64,000 nucleotides of DNA from JAWWOL01 sp963797535. Its GTDB lineage: Bacteria; Actinomycetota; Actinomycetes; JAWWOL01. The DNA is taken from positions 1,860,001-1,924,000 of the forward strand of contig CAWCPQ010000001.1 in assembly GCA_963797535.1 (NCBI GenBank), read 5' to 3'. The first letter of the stretch is position 1. Each line of letters begins with the position of its first letter. Shown here in pieces: positions 51,137-61,387 of this stretch. The position numbers and the translations under genes were made by a program. Below the pieces are notes generated by a model, which ran no database searches, was not told the origin of the DNA, and worked only from the letters and a program-made list of their open reading frames with translations.

Positions 51137-54100
51137 GTGCCGGGTGGCGTGCAGGCGGACAATCCGCAGGCCTACCTGCCCGGAGACCGCCGGCGGGCAC
51201 TGGCCGAAGGACGCGACCTGCCCGACCGGGTCCGTGGTGCCGCACTCTTCGCGGACATCTCCGGGTTCACCCCGCTGACCGAGGCACTGGTCACCGAGCT
51301 GGGACCGCAGCGAGGAGCCGAGGAACTCACCGCGGCACTCGGCGCCATCATCGATCCGCTGCTCGCCGAGCTCGACCGTCACGGCGGCGACGTCATCTAC
51401 TTCAGCGGTGACGCCGTGACCGCCTGGATCGACGGGGACGACGGCTCGCAGGCGGTGGCGTGCGCACTGGCCATGCAACGGCTGATGACCGAAGTCGGGG
51501 AGCGGACGACGCCGGGGGGGCGCTCGGTACGCCTGGGGCTCAAGGTCGCTGTCGCGGTGGGACCGGCCCGGCGGTTCGTCGTCGGTGTCCACACCATCCA
51601 GCTGATCGACGTGCTGGCCGGCGCCCTGATGGACACGCTGGCCGAAGCCGAGCACCTTGCCCGCAAGGGAGAAGTAGTCGTCGACAGCAGCACCCTGGCG
51701 GCGCTCGGTGGGCGAGTCAACGTCACCGAGCTCCGAGGACCGAACGGTGAGGTGGGGATCGTCGAGGGACTGAGCCTGCCGCCGACGCTGCCCCAGCCGC
51801 GGCCGCCGCTGCCGACGTTGCCCGAGCAGGAAGTGCGAAAGTGGCTGCTGCCCAGGGTGTTCGAGCGGATGAGCGCCGGACAGGGAGAGTTCCTGGCCGA
51901 GCTGCGCCCTGGCGTACCCCTGTTCCTGCGCTTCGGCGGCATCGACTTCGACGAGGATCCGGAGGCGGTCGGCAAGCTCGACGTGCTGGTCAGCCGGGCC
52001 CAGCAGATCGTCGACTCCTACGGCGGCAATGTCCTGCAGCTGACGATCGGCGACAAGGGTGCCTACCTCTACGCCGTGTTCGGTGCGCCCGTGGCCCACG
52101 AGAACGACGGTGCCAGGGCGTGCGCAGCCGCGCTCGAGCTGATCGCGCTGGGTGTGACGACTGCTGCCAAGGGTCTGCAGATCGGCATCGCCGCCGGGCA
52201 GCTGCGCAGCGGCACCTACGGCCATGCCGAGCGGCGCACCTTCTGCTGCCTCGGCGACGCCGTCAACCTGGCCGCACGGCTGATGAGTGCCGCGCCCGCC
52301 GGCGGCATCTACGTGTCGGCCGAGGTGCGCCGCACGGCGAGCCACGACTTCGACTGGGAGCCACCGGTGACCCTGCGGGTAGCCGGCAAGTCGGTCGAGG
52401 TGGTCGCGTCCCAGCTCAAAGGGCGCCGCACCGGACAGCGTCCGGCGGCGACCGGCGGCGGTCGTTTCCTCGGCCGGGAGACCGAGCTGAGGACGTTGCG
52501 CGAGCTCGCGGTCGATAGCGTGGAAGGCACCGGCCGAGTCGCCGTCGTCACCGGGCCCGGCGGCGTCGGCAAGAGCCGGTTGCTCAGCGAGACCGGCCGC
52601 TGGCTGGGCGAGCAGGGTGTTCGGGTGTACGGCGCCGACGCCCAGTCCTACGGTGCCAGGACCAGCTACGACATCTGGGGGCAGATCTGCCGACAGGCGT
52701 GGGGCATCGATGCCGAAGCAGGACTCGACGCCACCGTCGCCAGGCTGACCGAGGTGCTCGGGACCGCGAACCCGCAACGGCTCCAGCGGCTCCCCTTGCT
52801 GGGCACCCTGCTCGGCCTCGCGATTCCCGACACCGCACTGACGGCGTCCTTCGATGCCCGGCTGCGCAAGACATCGCTCGAGTCCCTCGTCGTCGAGCTG
52901 TTCGAGTCCAGCGCGGCGACCGGGCCCATCGCGCTGCTGATCGACTCGGCAGAGAACGTGGACGGGCTGTCCCAGGACCTCGTCGAGGCCGTGGGTCGAT
53001 TCGTGCCGCGCATGCCGCTGCTCATGCTGCTGGCCCAGCGGCCGGCGGACGTCGCCGACGACACCGACCCCGCTGCCGACCTGCCGCTGGCGTCACTCAG
53101 CCGCGTCCACCGGATGTCGTTGGACGAGCTGGACGAGGCGACGAGTCGCGAGCTGGCGGTCAACCAGGTCGCGGCCCGTGACACCAGACCGTTGCCGGGA
53201 CCGGCCCTGGACCGGGTGATCGCCCTGGCCGGCGGCAATCCGTTCCACCTGGAGGAGCTGGTCAACTTCCTGCTGGAACGGAGTGCCGACAGCAGGCTCG
53301 ACCCCGAGCTCGAGCTCGGGCTCCCCACCAGCCTGCGCAGTCTGCAGCTGGCCCGGATCGATGCCCTGCCCGAGTCGCCGCGTCGCACCATCAAGGTGGC
53401 GAGCGTCGTCGGGACCCGGTTCTCGACCGGAGTCGTGGCGGGCAGCTATCCGGAGCTCGGCACCGAGCCCGAGGTGGGCAAGCAGCTGCGAACGTTGCGC
53501 CGGGCCTCGCTGATCGTGCCCGAGCAGCAAGAGTCCGGCTATGCGTTCCGCAACATCACCACCCAGCAAGTCGCGTACGAGTCACTCCCGTTCGTCCAGC
53601 GGTCGGGCCTGCACGACCGGGTGCTGTCGTGGTTCGAGACCAACGAGCGAACCGAAACCTCCGTCGACCTGCTCGCCTTCCACGCCACCCACGGAACGGA
53701 CGTCGGCAAGCGGCGGGACTACCTGGTACGAGCCGGTTTTGCGGCCCAGGAACGCTACGCGAACGACGCGGCCGTCGACTACTTCGGCCGAGCTATCCGG
53801 CTGGTCGAGGGCGCCGAACGAGCCGGCTTGCTGCTGCGCCTCGGCAAGGTGCTGGAAGTGGTGGGTCACTGGGTCGAGGCCGACGCCGCCTACGTGCAGG
53901 CGGCCGAGCTCTACTCCGCCGAGGACAACCGTCTCGGCTGGGCGACCGCCCGGGCCGACCGGGCTGAGGTTGCCCGAAAGCTCGGCCGGTTCGAACCTGC
54001 TCGAGATCTGCTGCTGGCGGCCGACCAGGTGTTCACCGAGCTGGCCGACCGGGCCGGCCTGGCCAACGTGCTCCACCTGCTCGGCACCCTGGCGTCCCAG

Positions 54101-54829
54101 CAAAGCGATTTCGACGCGGCCAGGGCTCACTACCGCGCCAGCCTGGAAATCCGGGCGGAGCTCGGCGATCAGCCCAAGGTAGGTGCGCTGCTGAGCAATC
54201 TCGCGGTGGTCGCCGAGCAGCTGGGTGAGTACGACGACGCCCGCCGGCTCAACGAACAAGCCCTCGAGGTGCGGGAGTCGGTCGGCGATCCGTGGGCAAT
54301 GTCGGTGTCCCACAACAACCTGGGCATGATTGCGCTGCTCCAGCACGACTATCAAAGAGCCGCCGTGCACATCCGCGAATCCGTGCGGCTGGCCGAGGCC
54401 GTCGGTGACCTCTGGATCGTCGCGGTCGGGCAGCACAATGACGGCATCGCCCAGCGCGGGCTGGCCCACTACGCCCGGTCCGGCGCGGCCTTTGCTGCCG
54501 CACTGCAGGCCTACCTCGACCACAACGACCGCTGGTCCATTGCCCTGCTCGTCGAAGATGTCGCCTTTCTGGCGATGGACACCGGGCAGCAGCGCGACGC
54601 CCTTCGGCTGCTCGGGGCGGCTGACGCGATGCGGGCAGAGCTGTCCGCTCCGCGTTCGCCCGCGCCCGCCGAACTGCTGGAGGAAGCCCTCGCCCCGGCA
54701 AGACAAAACCTCGGTGATTACGCGCAGGCGGCAATTGATTACGGTGCGTCATCAAATCTCGACCGGATTGCCGAATTGGTTCGTCACATCTGTCTTGATT
54801 TGGGCGCATTAGGTACGCCGAACGAGTGA
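51137..54829 (+). CDS. Soluble-adenylyl-cyclase-like protein: tandem class III cyclase domains, STAND ATPase, TPR
   Basis: About 1,230 residues. Two guanylyl/adenylyl cyclase domains come first: domain 1 has metal Asp residues in ALFADISGFT and IYFSGDAV; domain 2 has FLRFGGIDFD in place of the first but carries CCLGDAVNLAARL, the nucleotide/transition-state Asn-Arg block. Then an NTPase (VVTGPGGVGKSRLLSE) and TPR-type repeats (LFELADRAGLANVLHLLGTL region to ~54700). The start is uncertain: 51026 would overlap the divergent gene, so GTG 51137 is preferred. The order matches mammalian soluble adenylyl cyclase. It could make cAMP for the neighbouring receptors. Confidence 0.85.
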   Translation: MPGGVQADNPQAYLPGDRRRALAEGRDLPDRVRGAALFADISGFTPLTEALVTELGPQRGAEELTAALGAIIDPLLAELDRHGGDVIYFSGDAVTAWIDGDDGSQAVACALAMQRLMTEVGERTTPGGRSVRLGLKVAVAVGPARRFVVGVHTIQLIDVLAGALMDTLAEAEHLARKGEVVVDSSTLAALGGRVNVTELRGPNGEVGIVEGLSLPPTLPQPRPPLPTLPEQEVRKWLLPRVFERMSAGQGEFLAELRPGVPLFLRFGGIDFDEDPEAVGKLDVLVSRAQQIVDSYGGNVLQLTIGDKGAYLYAVFGAPVAHENDGARACAAALELIALGVTTAAKGLQIGIAAGQLRSGTYGHAERRTFCCLGDAVNLAARLMSAAPAGGIYVSAEVRRTASHDFDWEPPVTLRVAGKSVEVVASQLKGRRTGQRPAATGGGRFLGRETELRTLRELAVDSVEGTGRVAVVTGPGGVGKSRLLSETGRWLGEQGVRVYGADAQSYGARTSYDIWGQICRQAWGIDAEAGLDATVARLTEVLGTANPQRLQRLPLLGTLLGLAIPDTALTASFDARLRKTSLESLVVELFESSAATGPIALLIDSAENVDGLSQDLVEAVGRFVPRMPLLMLLAQRPADVADDTDPAADLPLASLSRVHRMSLDELDEATSRELAVNQVAARDTRPLPGPALDRVIALAGGNPFHLEELVNFLLERSADSRLDPELELGLPTSLRSLQLARIDALPESPRRTIKVASVVGTRFSTGVVAGSYPELGTEPEVGKQLRTLRRASLIVPEQQESGYAFRNITTQQVAYESLPFVQRSGLHDRVLSWFETNERTETSVDLLAFHATHGTDVGKRRDYLVRAGFAAQERYANDAAVDYFGRAIRLVEGAERAGLLLRLGKVLEVVGHWVEADAAYVQAAELYSAEDNRLGWATARADRAEVARKLGRFEPARDLLLAADQVFTELADRAGLANVLHLLGTLASQQSDFDAARAHYRASLEIRAELGDQPKVGALLSNLAVVAEQLGEYDDARRLNEQALEVRESVGDPWAMSVSHNNLGMIALLQHDYQRAAVHIRESVRLAEAVGDLWIVAVGQHNDGIAQRGLAHYARSGAAFAAALQAYLDHNDRWSIALLVEDVAFLAMDTGQQRDALRLLGAADAMRAELSAPRSPAPAELLEEALAPARQNLGDYAQAAIDYGASSNLDRIAELVRHICLDLGALGTPNE

Positions 54830-54941
54830 CGCCGATTGCGTCCGCAATGCATTCTGTCGCATTATTGCCAAGATCCAAATACTTGCGACGGGGTTCTCGG
54901 GCCTAGTCGACCGTGTGTGCGCCGACCGGCCGGAGTCCTCC

Positions 54942-57900
54942 ATGCGCCTTGCCCGCCCCATCGCCTCGATCAGTGTCGGGTCGGTCGCCTTGGCCACCGT
55001 TGCCCTCGTCTCGATCGCACCCGCTGCCCACGCAGCCACCGCGTCGCTCATTGACGAGCCGTTCACCAGTGCTACGACGTCATCGCCCAACTGGGTCCTG
55101 CCGGCGGCATCGACCGGCTCGCCCGTCAACGACGCTTGCCTGACCGCCTCCACTGACGCGGCGGCCGCCCCGATCCCCGGCTGCGGTGCCACCAACACCG
55201 CCGCCGGTCTTCAGCTGACAAGGGCAGCCACGAATCGGGAGGGCGGCGTTGCCTACACCTCGAGCGTCCCGTCCTCCCTCGGGCTCGACGTCAGCTTCGA
55301 CAGCTATCAGTACTCCGGTACGGGCGCCGACGGGATCGTGTTCTTCCTCGCCGCCTCGGACCCCAACAACGCCAACGCTTCTCCCCTGACCCTGGGTCCT
55401 GCGGGCGGCCACCTGGGCTACTCCGCTGATACGACCACGAGTCCGGCAACGCCCGGCTTGACCCACGCCTATCTCGGCATCGGCCTCGACGTCTGGGGCA
55501 ACTACACGAAGGCGAGCTTTGCGCCCGCGTCCTGCGGTGAGTCGGCGCCATTCTCACCGCAGGCTCTCACCGTCCGCGGGCCGGGCAACGACGTGAGCGG
55601 GTACTGCCTGCTCAGCACCGCTGCTGCCGCCCCGTTGGACAGCACTACGGCAGCCGCGATCCCGGTTGAGGTTGCCATCAACCCGACCGGCACCGCCCGG
55701 ACCGCCGCCGGCGGCTTTCCCGTACCCGCGCGGTCCTGGGTGGTGCAGGCCAACCCGGCCGGGGCCGCCGGGCCCGTCACCGAGTCCGGACTGCTTCCCA
55801 ACGCGACGAGCTATGTGCCCGACCCGAGCTGGGTCAACGCCCAAGGCGTGCCGCAGCAGCTGAGCTTCGGGTGGTCCGCCAGCACGGGCTCCTCGACCGA
55901 CTTCCACACGATTGCCAACGCCAAGGTCCGCACCCTGAACGGCACGCCGCCCCAGCTGGCCGTGTCGCTCACCGACAACAGCGGCGGCAACGCCCACAAC
56001 GGCCAGACCGTGACCTACACCGCGACCGCAGCGGTGCAGGACATGGACGAGACCCGCACCATCACGATGACCGACACCTTCCCGGCCGGCCTGACGCCGC
56101 AGTCAACCGGGCTCGGCGGCGCCGGCTGGACCTGCGCCATCACCGACCAGACCGTGACCTGCAAGCACGCGCCGGCCGGCCTCGACGACACGCTTGCTGA
56201 CGTGGCGATGCCGGCGCTGGTGACCGTCGCCTCGGGCGCGCCGCCGCTGACGCTGGACAACACCGTGACGGTCGGCTCGCCGGACGCCACCCAAGGCTCC
56301 GCGACCGACACGCAGACCTTCTACGCGGTTCCGTCGATCGCCTACACCGACGCCGACGCCGTTGGCCAGAACACCTCGTGGCCAAACGCGGCTCCCCTGA
56401 CCACAGCAGGCACGACCGGCGTGCTTGCCACGGCTGGCGAGGCGCGTTGGTTCAAGTTCCCGGTCGTGCCGAGCAGCCAGGTCAAGGTCGACCTCAGCCA
56501 GCTGGCGCAGAACTATGACCTGACGCTCTACACCGACATCGGTGCTGCCTTCAGCGCGCCGACGTCAACGACCGACCTGAACACCCTGGGAGCCGAGCAG
56601 TCCGGCAACGCCTACTCACCGTCGATCTACTCGCCATCGATTTACTCACCGTCCATATACTCCCCGTCGATCTATTCACCCTCGATTTACTCACCGTCGA
56701 TTTACTCACCGTCGATCTACTCGCCGTCCATTTACTCACCGTCGATCTACTCGCCGTCCATTTACTCGCCCTCCATCTACTCACCGTCGATCTACTCGCC
56801 GTCGATTTACTCGCCGTCGATCTACTCGCCCTCCGACGCGTTCCTGCAGGCCTTCTCCAACGCGCAGACCCGCAGCCTGATCGGGATCTCCGCGCTCGAC
56901 GGCACCGCGTCGGAGACCATCAGCGCGGCGACGTGGAACAACACCGGCAACTTCTACCTGCGCGTTGCCGGCCGCAACGGCGCCTTCTCCTCCACTCCGT
57001 TCCGGCTCGACCTCGGCGTCACCGGCGGCCCCTGCACCGGCATCACGCTGAACTCGTTCCCGGACGACGCGACGCTGGCCGGCACGCCGGGAGCGGCCAA
57101 GACGGTGATCCTGACCGACAGCACGCGACTCAACCTCACCACCGCAGGACTGGGTACGGACCTCGCCAAGCTGGCCGCCGCGACCGGCGGCACCGTCGTC
57201 GACGTGAGCCAGAGCAAGAAGCTGCGCGACCTCAACGCCCAGGCCGACGCCAACGCGAGCTGCCCGTACGCCAAGAACCTTGTGGCACAGGCGATCCGCG
57301 ACATCGTCAACAGCTATCGTGACACCAACGGCACCCTCAAGTACGTCGCCATCATCGGCGGCGACTCGGTGATCCCGTTCTTCCGCTACGCCGACACCGC
57401 GGGCCTCGGGCCGGAGAACGGCTACGTCCCGCCGGTGCTCGGCACCAGCCCGTCGCAGGCCAGCCTGCAGTCCAACAACGTGCTCGGGCAGGACGCCTAC
57501 GGCACGCTGAAAGACCTGACCATCAAGGGAAGCGTGCTGCCCGTACCCGACCTCGCTGTCGGACGCCTGGTGGAGACTCCCGCCGAGATCGACGGCCAGG
57601 TGCAGCAGTTCCTCGGCCTGACCAACCAGACCCTGCCGACGCCGAAGTCGTCGCTGGTCACCGGCTACGACTTCCTCACCGGGGCGGCCGACACGGTCGA
57701 GACGACGCTGAAGGCCGGTCTGGGAAGCACCGCGCGTAACGACCAGCTGATCACCAACCAGGGCATCCCCCCGACCACGGTCACCGGCGCCTCCGGCCCG
57801 AGCCGCACCACGTCGTGGACCGCGACCGACCTGGCCAACTCGTTGTTCTCCGCGCACCACGACGTGGTGTTCCTGGCCGGTCACTTCAGCGCCAACTCCG

Positions 57901-60017
57901 CTCTCGCAGCCGACTACTCGAGCCAGCTGGTCACGACCGACGTCGCGGCCCACCCCGGCACCTTCACCAACAGCCTGGTGTTCAGTGCCGGTTGCCACTC
58001 GGGCTACAACATCGTCGACGGCGAAGGCGTGCCGGGGCTCACGCTCGGTCTCGACTGGGCCCAGGAAATGGCACAGCAGAAGGCAATTCTTATTGCTGGC
58101 ACGGGATACCAGTACGCCGACACCAACTTCCTTGCTTACAGCGCCAAGATTTACACGATGCTGGCGAGCGAGCTGCAGGCCGGCTCGGTCGGCACACCGG
58201 TGGCCATCGGCCAGGCCCTGGTCAAGGCGAAGCAGGACTACCTCGAGTCGCTGTCCACGGTCGGCGGGATCGACCAGAAGGCCATCATCGAGTCCGCGAT
58301 GTACGGCCTGCCGATGACCGGAATCGACCTGCCGGGTGCCCGCACCGGCGGCACAACCGCCGGCTCGACGGTCAACCCGCAGGACGTCGACTCGGGCACC
58401 CCCGGCTCGACACTCGGCCTGCAGTCGACGGACCTGACGGTGCCCACGCCGACGTCGTCGAACAACCGTCCGGTGCTGGGCCTCAACGGTGCGGTGGTCA
58501 CCGGGCAGTCGTACACCTGGCTCAGCGGCAAGGCCGGCGACGTCCTGACCCAGCCGGCACTGCCGGCGCTGCCGGAGCAGTTCCTGCCGGCGACCAGCAC
58601 CAACGACCAGTCCCTTCGCGGCGTCGGCTTCCGCAGCGGCACCTACACCGACCAGGGCGGCATCACTCCGCTCACCGGCGCACCGACGACCGAGCAGAAC
58701 GGGTTGCACACGTCGTTCTCCTCGCCGTCCTACTTCCCGCAGAACCTGTTCAGCGTCAACTACTTCGACGCGATCGGTGGCACCGGAGGCACGGGTCGGA
58801 CCAACGTGATCCTTACCCCGGCGCAGTACAAGTCCGACTCCGCCTCCACCAACACCCAGCGCACCTACAGCGACATCGGGCTGCGGCTGTTCTACAGCAG
58901 CAACACCAAGAAGTACGGCGGCAACACCCCGGCGCTGGCCCAGGCACCCTCGATCTCCCAGGTCAGCAGCAAGGTGAGCGGCAACGACGTGACGATCTCT
59001 GCTCACGTCACGGGTGACCCGTCCGCCGGTATCCAGCAGGTCTGGACGACCTACACCGGCGAGGCCGGCCCGTACCACGGCGCCTGGGCTTCGATCGACC
59101 TCAAGCAGGACCCGACCGACTCCACGCTGTGGTCGGCCACCCTGACCTTGCCGTCCGGCCAAAATCCCGGTGACGTGCGGTTCATGGCGCAGGGCGTCAA
59201 CGGCGTCGGCGTCGTGGGCGTCGACAACAATCTCGGCGCCTACTACACCCCCGGCGTTGCCGTCGGCCTGAGCTCGACAACCGCTGCCCCGACCTCGATC
59301 AACCTCGACGCGGTGCCGGCGAGTGTCGCGTACGGCACCAACCTCACGGTCGGCGCGACCCTCGTCGGGGCGCCGGCCGGCAGCACGGTCACCTTCGACG
59401 TCGGCGGCCAGGGAGCCATTCCCGCCACCATCGCGGCGAACGGCCATGCGTCTGCGACGATCCGGATGCTCGGCTATCCCGGCAGCGTGCGCCTCAACGC
59501 CGCCTACGACGGCGCCCCCGGCTACCAGTCGTCCTCGGCCCGCAGCGCCGCGTTCAGCGTGACCAAGGCACCGACAGCGTTGGCGCTGAGCAGCACCAAG
59601 AAGGTGTTCGCGATCGGCGGCGCACCGAAGCTACCCGCACTGCGGGTGAACCCTGGTGGCACGGTGGCACCGCCGAACACCAGCGCAGCGCCGGTCTACA
59701 ACATTGACACCGGCATGGTCGCGACGTTGACCAGTGCCGGGCAGGCGATGCCGCAGCGCGCGGTGCTGTTCACCCTCAAGGGCGCAGTGACCAAGCAGAC
59801 CGTGACGGCGGTGCGCACCACCGACTCGAGCGGCAACGCCTTCCTCGGCATCGTGGCGTTGCGGCCGGACCTCTACACCATCACCGCCGTGTTCGGCGTC
59901 GATGCTCCGGGATCAGCGGTCGACCCCATCTACGCTACGAGCGCGATCCCGCCGGCGACGGTGGTGCTCGCGCCCGGGCTCAAGGTGACGATCGTGTTCC
60001 CGCCGCGCAAGGGCTGA
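54942..60017 (+). CDS. Giant secreted gingipain-like (C25) protein with YSPSI pentapeptide repeats
   Basis: A 1,691-residue secreted protein. Signal peptide to about AHA-A (~residue 30); an L-type lectin-like domain (~35-300: GTGADGIVFFLAASDPN, GGHLGYSADTTT); a DUF11-like beta domain (~330-450); a PPC-like region (GEARWFKFPVVPSSQVKVDL); the repeat array at 558-631; then a caspase-fold C25 peptidase (~690-1130) with catalytic H981 in FLAGHFS and C1018 in FSAGCHSGYN; C-terminal Ig-like domains. Family known as gingipains; here likely a cell-surface protease or adhesin. Not obviously anchored (no LPxTG seen). Confidence 0.88.
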   Translation: MRLARPIASISVGSVALATVALVSIAPAAHAATASLIDEPFTSATTSSPNWVLPAASTGSPVNDACLTASTDAAAAPIPGCGATNTAAGLQLTRAATNREGGVAYTSSVPSSLGLDVSFDSYQYSGTGADGIVFFLAASDPNNANASPLTLGPAGGHLGYSADTTTSPATPGLTHAYLGIGLDVWGNYTKASFAPASCGESAPFSPQALTVRGPGNDVSGYCLLSTAAAAPLDSTTAAAIPVEVAINPTGTARTAAGGFPVPARSWVVQANPAGAAGPVTESGLLPNATSYVPDPSWVNAQGVPQQLSFGWSASTGSSTDFHTIANAKVRTLNGTPPQLAVSLTDNSGGNAHNGQTVTYTATAAVQDMDETRTITMTDTFPAGLTPQSTGLGGAGWTCAITDQTVTCKHAPAGLDDTLADVAMPALVTVASGAPPLTLDNTVTVGSPDATQGSATDTQTFYAVPSIAYTDADAVGQNTSWPNAAPLTTAGTTGVLATAGEARWFKFPVVPSSQVKVDLSQLAQNYDLTLYTDIGAAFSAPTSTTDLNTLGAEQSGNAYSPSIYSPSIYSPSIYSPSIYSPSIYSPSIYSPSIYSPSIYSPSIYSPSIYSPSIYSPSIYSPSIYSPSIYSPSDAFLQAFSNAQTRSLIGISALDGTASETISAATWNNTGNFYLRVAGRNGAFSSTPFRLDLGVTGGPCTGITLNSFPDDATLAGTPGAAKTVILTDSTRLNLTTAGLGTDLAKLAAATGGTVVDVSQSKKLRDLNAQADANASCPYAKNLVAQAIRDIVNSYRDTNGTLKYVAIIGGDSVIPFFRYADTAGLGPENGYVPPVLGTSPSQASLQSNNVLGQDAYGTLKDLTIKGSVLPVPDLAVGRLVETPAEIDGQVQQFLGLTNQTLPTPKSSLVTGYDFLTGAADTVETTLKAGLGSTARNDQLITNQGIPPTTVTGASGPSRTTSWTATDLANSLFSAHHDVVFLAGHFSANSALAADYSSQLVTTDVAAHPGTFTNSLVFSAGCHSGYNIVDGEGVPGLTLGLDWAQEMAQQKAILIAGTGYQYADTNFLAYSAKIYTMLASELQAGSVGTPVAIGQALVKAKQDYLESLSTVGGIDQKAIIESAMYGLPMTGIDLPGARTGGTTAGSTVNPQDVDSGTPGSTLGLQSTDLTVPTPTSSNNRPVLGLNGAVVTGQSYTWLSGKAGDVLTQPALPALPEQFLPATSTNDQSLRGVGFRSGTYTDQGGITPLTGAPTTEQNGLHTSFSSPSYFPQNLFSVNYFDAIGGTGGTGRTNVILTPAQYKSDSASTNTQRTYSDIGLRLFYSSNTKKYGGNTPALAQAPSISQVSSKVSGNDVTISAHVTGDPSAGIQQVWTTYTGEAGPYHGAWASIDLKQDPTDSTLWSATLTLPSGQNPGDVRFMAQGVNGVGVVGVDNNLGAYYTPGVAVGLSSTTAAPTSINLDAVPASVAYGTNLTVGATLVGAPAGSTVTFDVGGQGAIPATIAANGHASATIRMLGYPGSVRLNAAYDGAPGYQSSSARSAAFSVTKAPTALALSSTKKVFAIGGAPKLPALRVNPGGTVAPPNTSAAPVYNIDTGMVATLTSAGQAMPQRAVLFTLKGAVTKQTVTAVRTTDSSGNAFLGIVALRPDLYTITAVFGVDAPGSAVDPIYATSAIPPATVVLAPGLKVTIVFPPRKG
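56613..56834 (+). repeat. Tandem 15-bp repeat encoding 15 YSPS(I) units
   Basis: Fourteen YSPSI units plus a final YSPSD, residues 558-631 of the secreted C25 protein, encoded by 15-base units TACTCACCGTCGATC with only synonymous wobble changes (TCG/TCA, CCG/CCC/CCA, ATC/ATT/ATA). The perfect amino-acid conservation with codon drift means selection, not recent duplication alone. Confidence 0.95.
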
Positions 60018-60032
60018 GCACTGCGGGTACGG

Positions 60033-61384
60033 CTAGGGCTGCACGGCTGCGTCGCGAGCCTTTCGACCGGTGCTCAACGCCTGCTGCTGCAGGACGGCGA
60101 GCTTGCCACCGGGAGAGAGCACCGGCCGGTCGAGTCGATCATGGGGTACGCGAACCCGCAGTGCGCCGGGTCGGATCAGGCAGTGCACGGGCGTGGGCAG
60201 CAGGACCGACTCGCCATCGATGCCGACCGCGATCTCGTCCGTGTCCGCATCGATGACCACCTCGTGAGCGGTCAGGGTGCGCAGGCCGCTGGCGTGCCGG
60301 CCCTTCAGCAGCGCAGCCGCGGCAGCGGCGCTGTCCACCGTGATGGAGACGACGCCGAGCAGGCCGAGGTCGATCCGATTCCTGCGGCCGAGGCCAGCCG
60401 GATCGCCCAGCTCGTAGGCGTTGTTGCTGATCAGGATGGCGTTCGGTCCTTCGATGGTCTCGCCACCGTCGATGGTGACCGTGAGCCGGGGGCCGGCGTG
60501 ACCGGTCAGCAGGTCCGGCAACATCTGCAGGGTGGTTCCGCGCTTGTCGTCGCGGTAGGCAGGACTCTGCACGATCGCTGCATAGGCACCGAACGATGCG
60601 TTGTTCACGAAGGTGCGGCCGCCGACCACACCGAGATCGAGCACGAGCTCGACCCCGTCGGTGAAGGCCTCCAGCCCCTGGTCGGGGTGCTCACGATCAA
60701 GCCCGAGGTCCATGGCAAAGTGGTTGCGGGTCCCGGCCGAGATCACCAGGAACGGCAGGTCGTGGTCAGCGGCAATCCCGGCGACCAGGGCCTGAGTGCC
60801 GTCGCCCCCGGCTACTCCGAGCAGGTCCGCGCCATCGGCGACGGCGGCCTGTGCCATCGCAGCGACGTCCACCTGGCCGGGGCCATCGATCAGCGCGACC
60901 GTGGCTCCGAGCTGGGTTGCCTTGGCCACCAGGTCGAACTTGCCCACCTTGCCGCCGCCGGAGCGTGGGTTCATGATCACGTACGGCCGCACCGGTGGCG
61001 GCAGTGCGCTTCTCGGGGCCTCTTTCCGGAGGCGTTGCGCGAAGCAGGGCCGCCCGACCGGCGAAGAACGTGCCAGCGGCCAGCAGCAGCACGACCACGA
61101 TCTCCCAGACCAGGCGTGAGGCGACAAACACGACAGCAATGACCACCGGCACCGCGACAACCGCGGCTGCCGCCAGGAACCGGCTCAGGCCACGTCGGCT
61201 CAGGAAGTACCACGCCCGCCACGAGCAGGACGCACAGCCCGGCGAGGGCAACGAGGAACACCCCGATGCTCCTGGACCCGCCGACGAAGAGCACGACCAC
61301 CAACGCGAGCGCAAGCAAGAACGTCAACCGGGCCAGCCAGCGTGCCTTCGGGTCGGCCGCAATCCCGATTTCGTTGTCTGCCAT
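60033..61384 (-). pseudogene. Diacylglycerol kinase-type lipid kinase with N-terminal membrane region; two frameshifts
   Basis: Frame 1 starts MADNEIGIAADPKARWLARL with a membrane pair; near 61210 it shifts to a second frame with FVASRLVWEIVVVLLLAAG and shifts again near 61014-61030 into the catalytic frame: YVIMNPRSGGGKVGKFDLVA, GVAGGDGTQALVAGIA (GGDGT motif), LVISAGTRNHFAMDLGLDR. The catalytic half is intact to the stop at 60033. Both breaks are single-base changes next to G/C runs, so the gene may be fine in nature. Such kinases phosphorylate diacylglycerol or sphingoid bases. The paired membrane helices are unusual. Confidence 0.82.
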
Positions 61385-61387
61385 TGC

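Noticed and set aside
54835..54848. A short ATTGC/GCAAT hairpin after the cyclase gene as terminator
   Set aside because: Stem of five base pairs is too weak and no T-run follows.
56613..56834. Tandem repeat as a CRISPR array
   Set aside because: Units are 15 bases without spacers and encode a pentapeptide in frame.
56781..59447. A long minus-strand open frame (888 codons) opposite the secreted C25 gene
   Set aside because: Low-complexity Arg/Gly/Val/Asp composition antisense to the protein with catalytic dyad and signal peptide.
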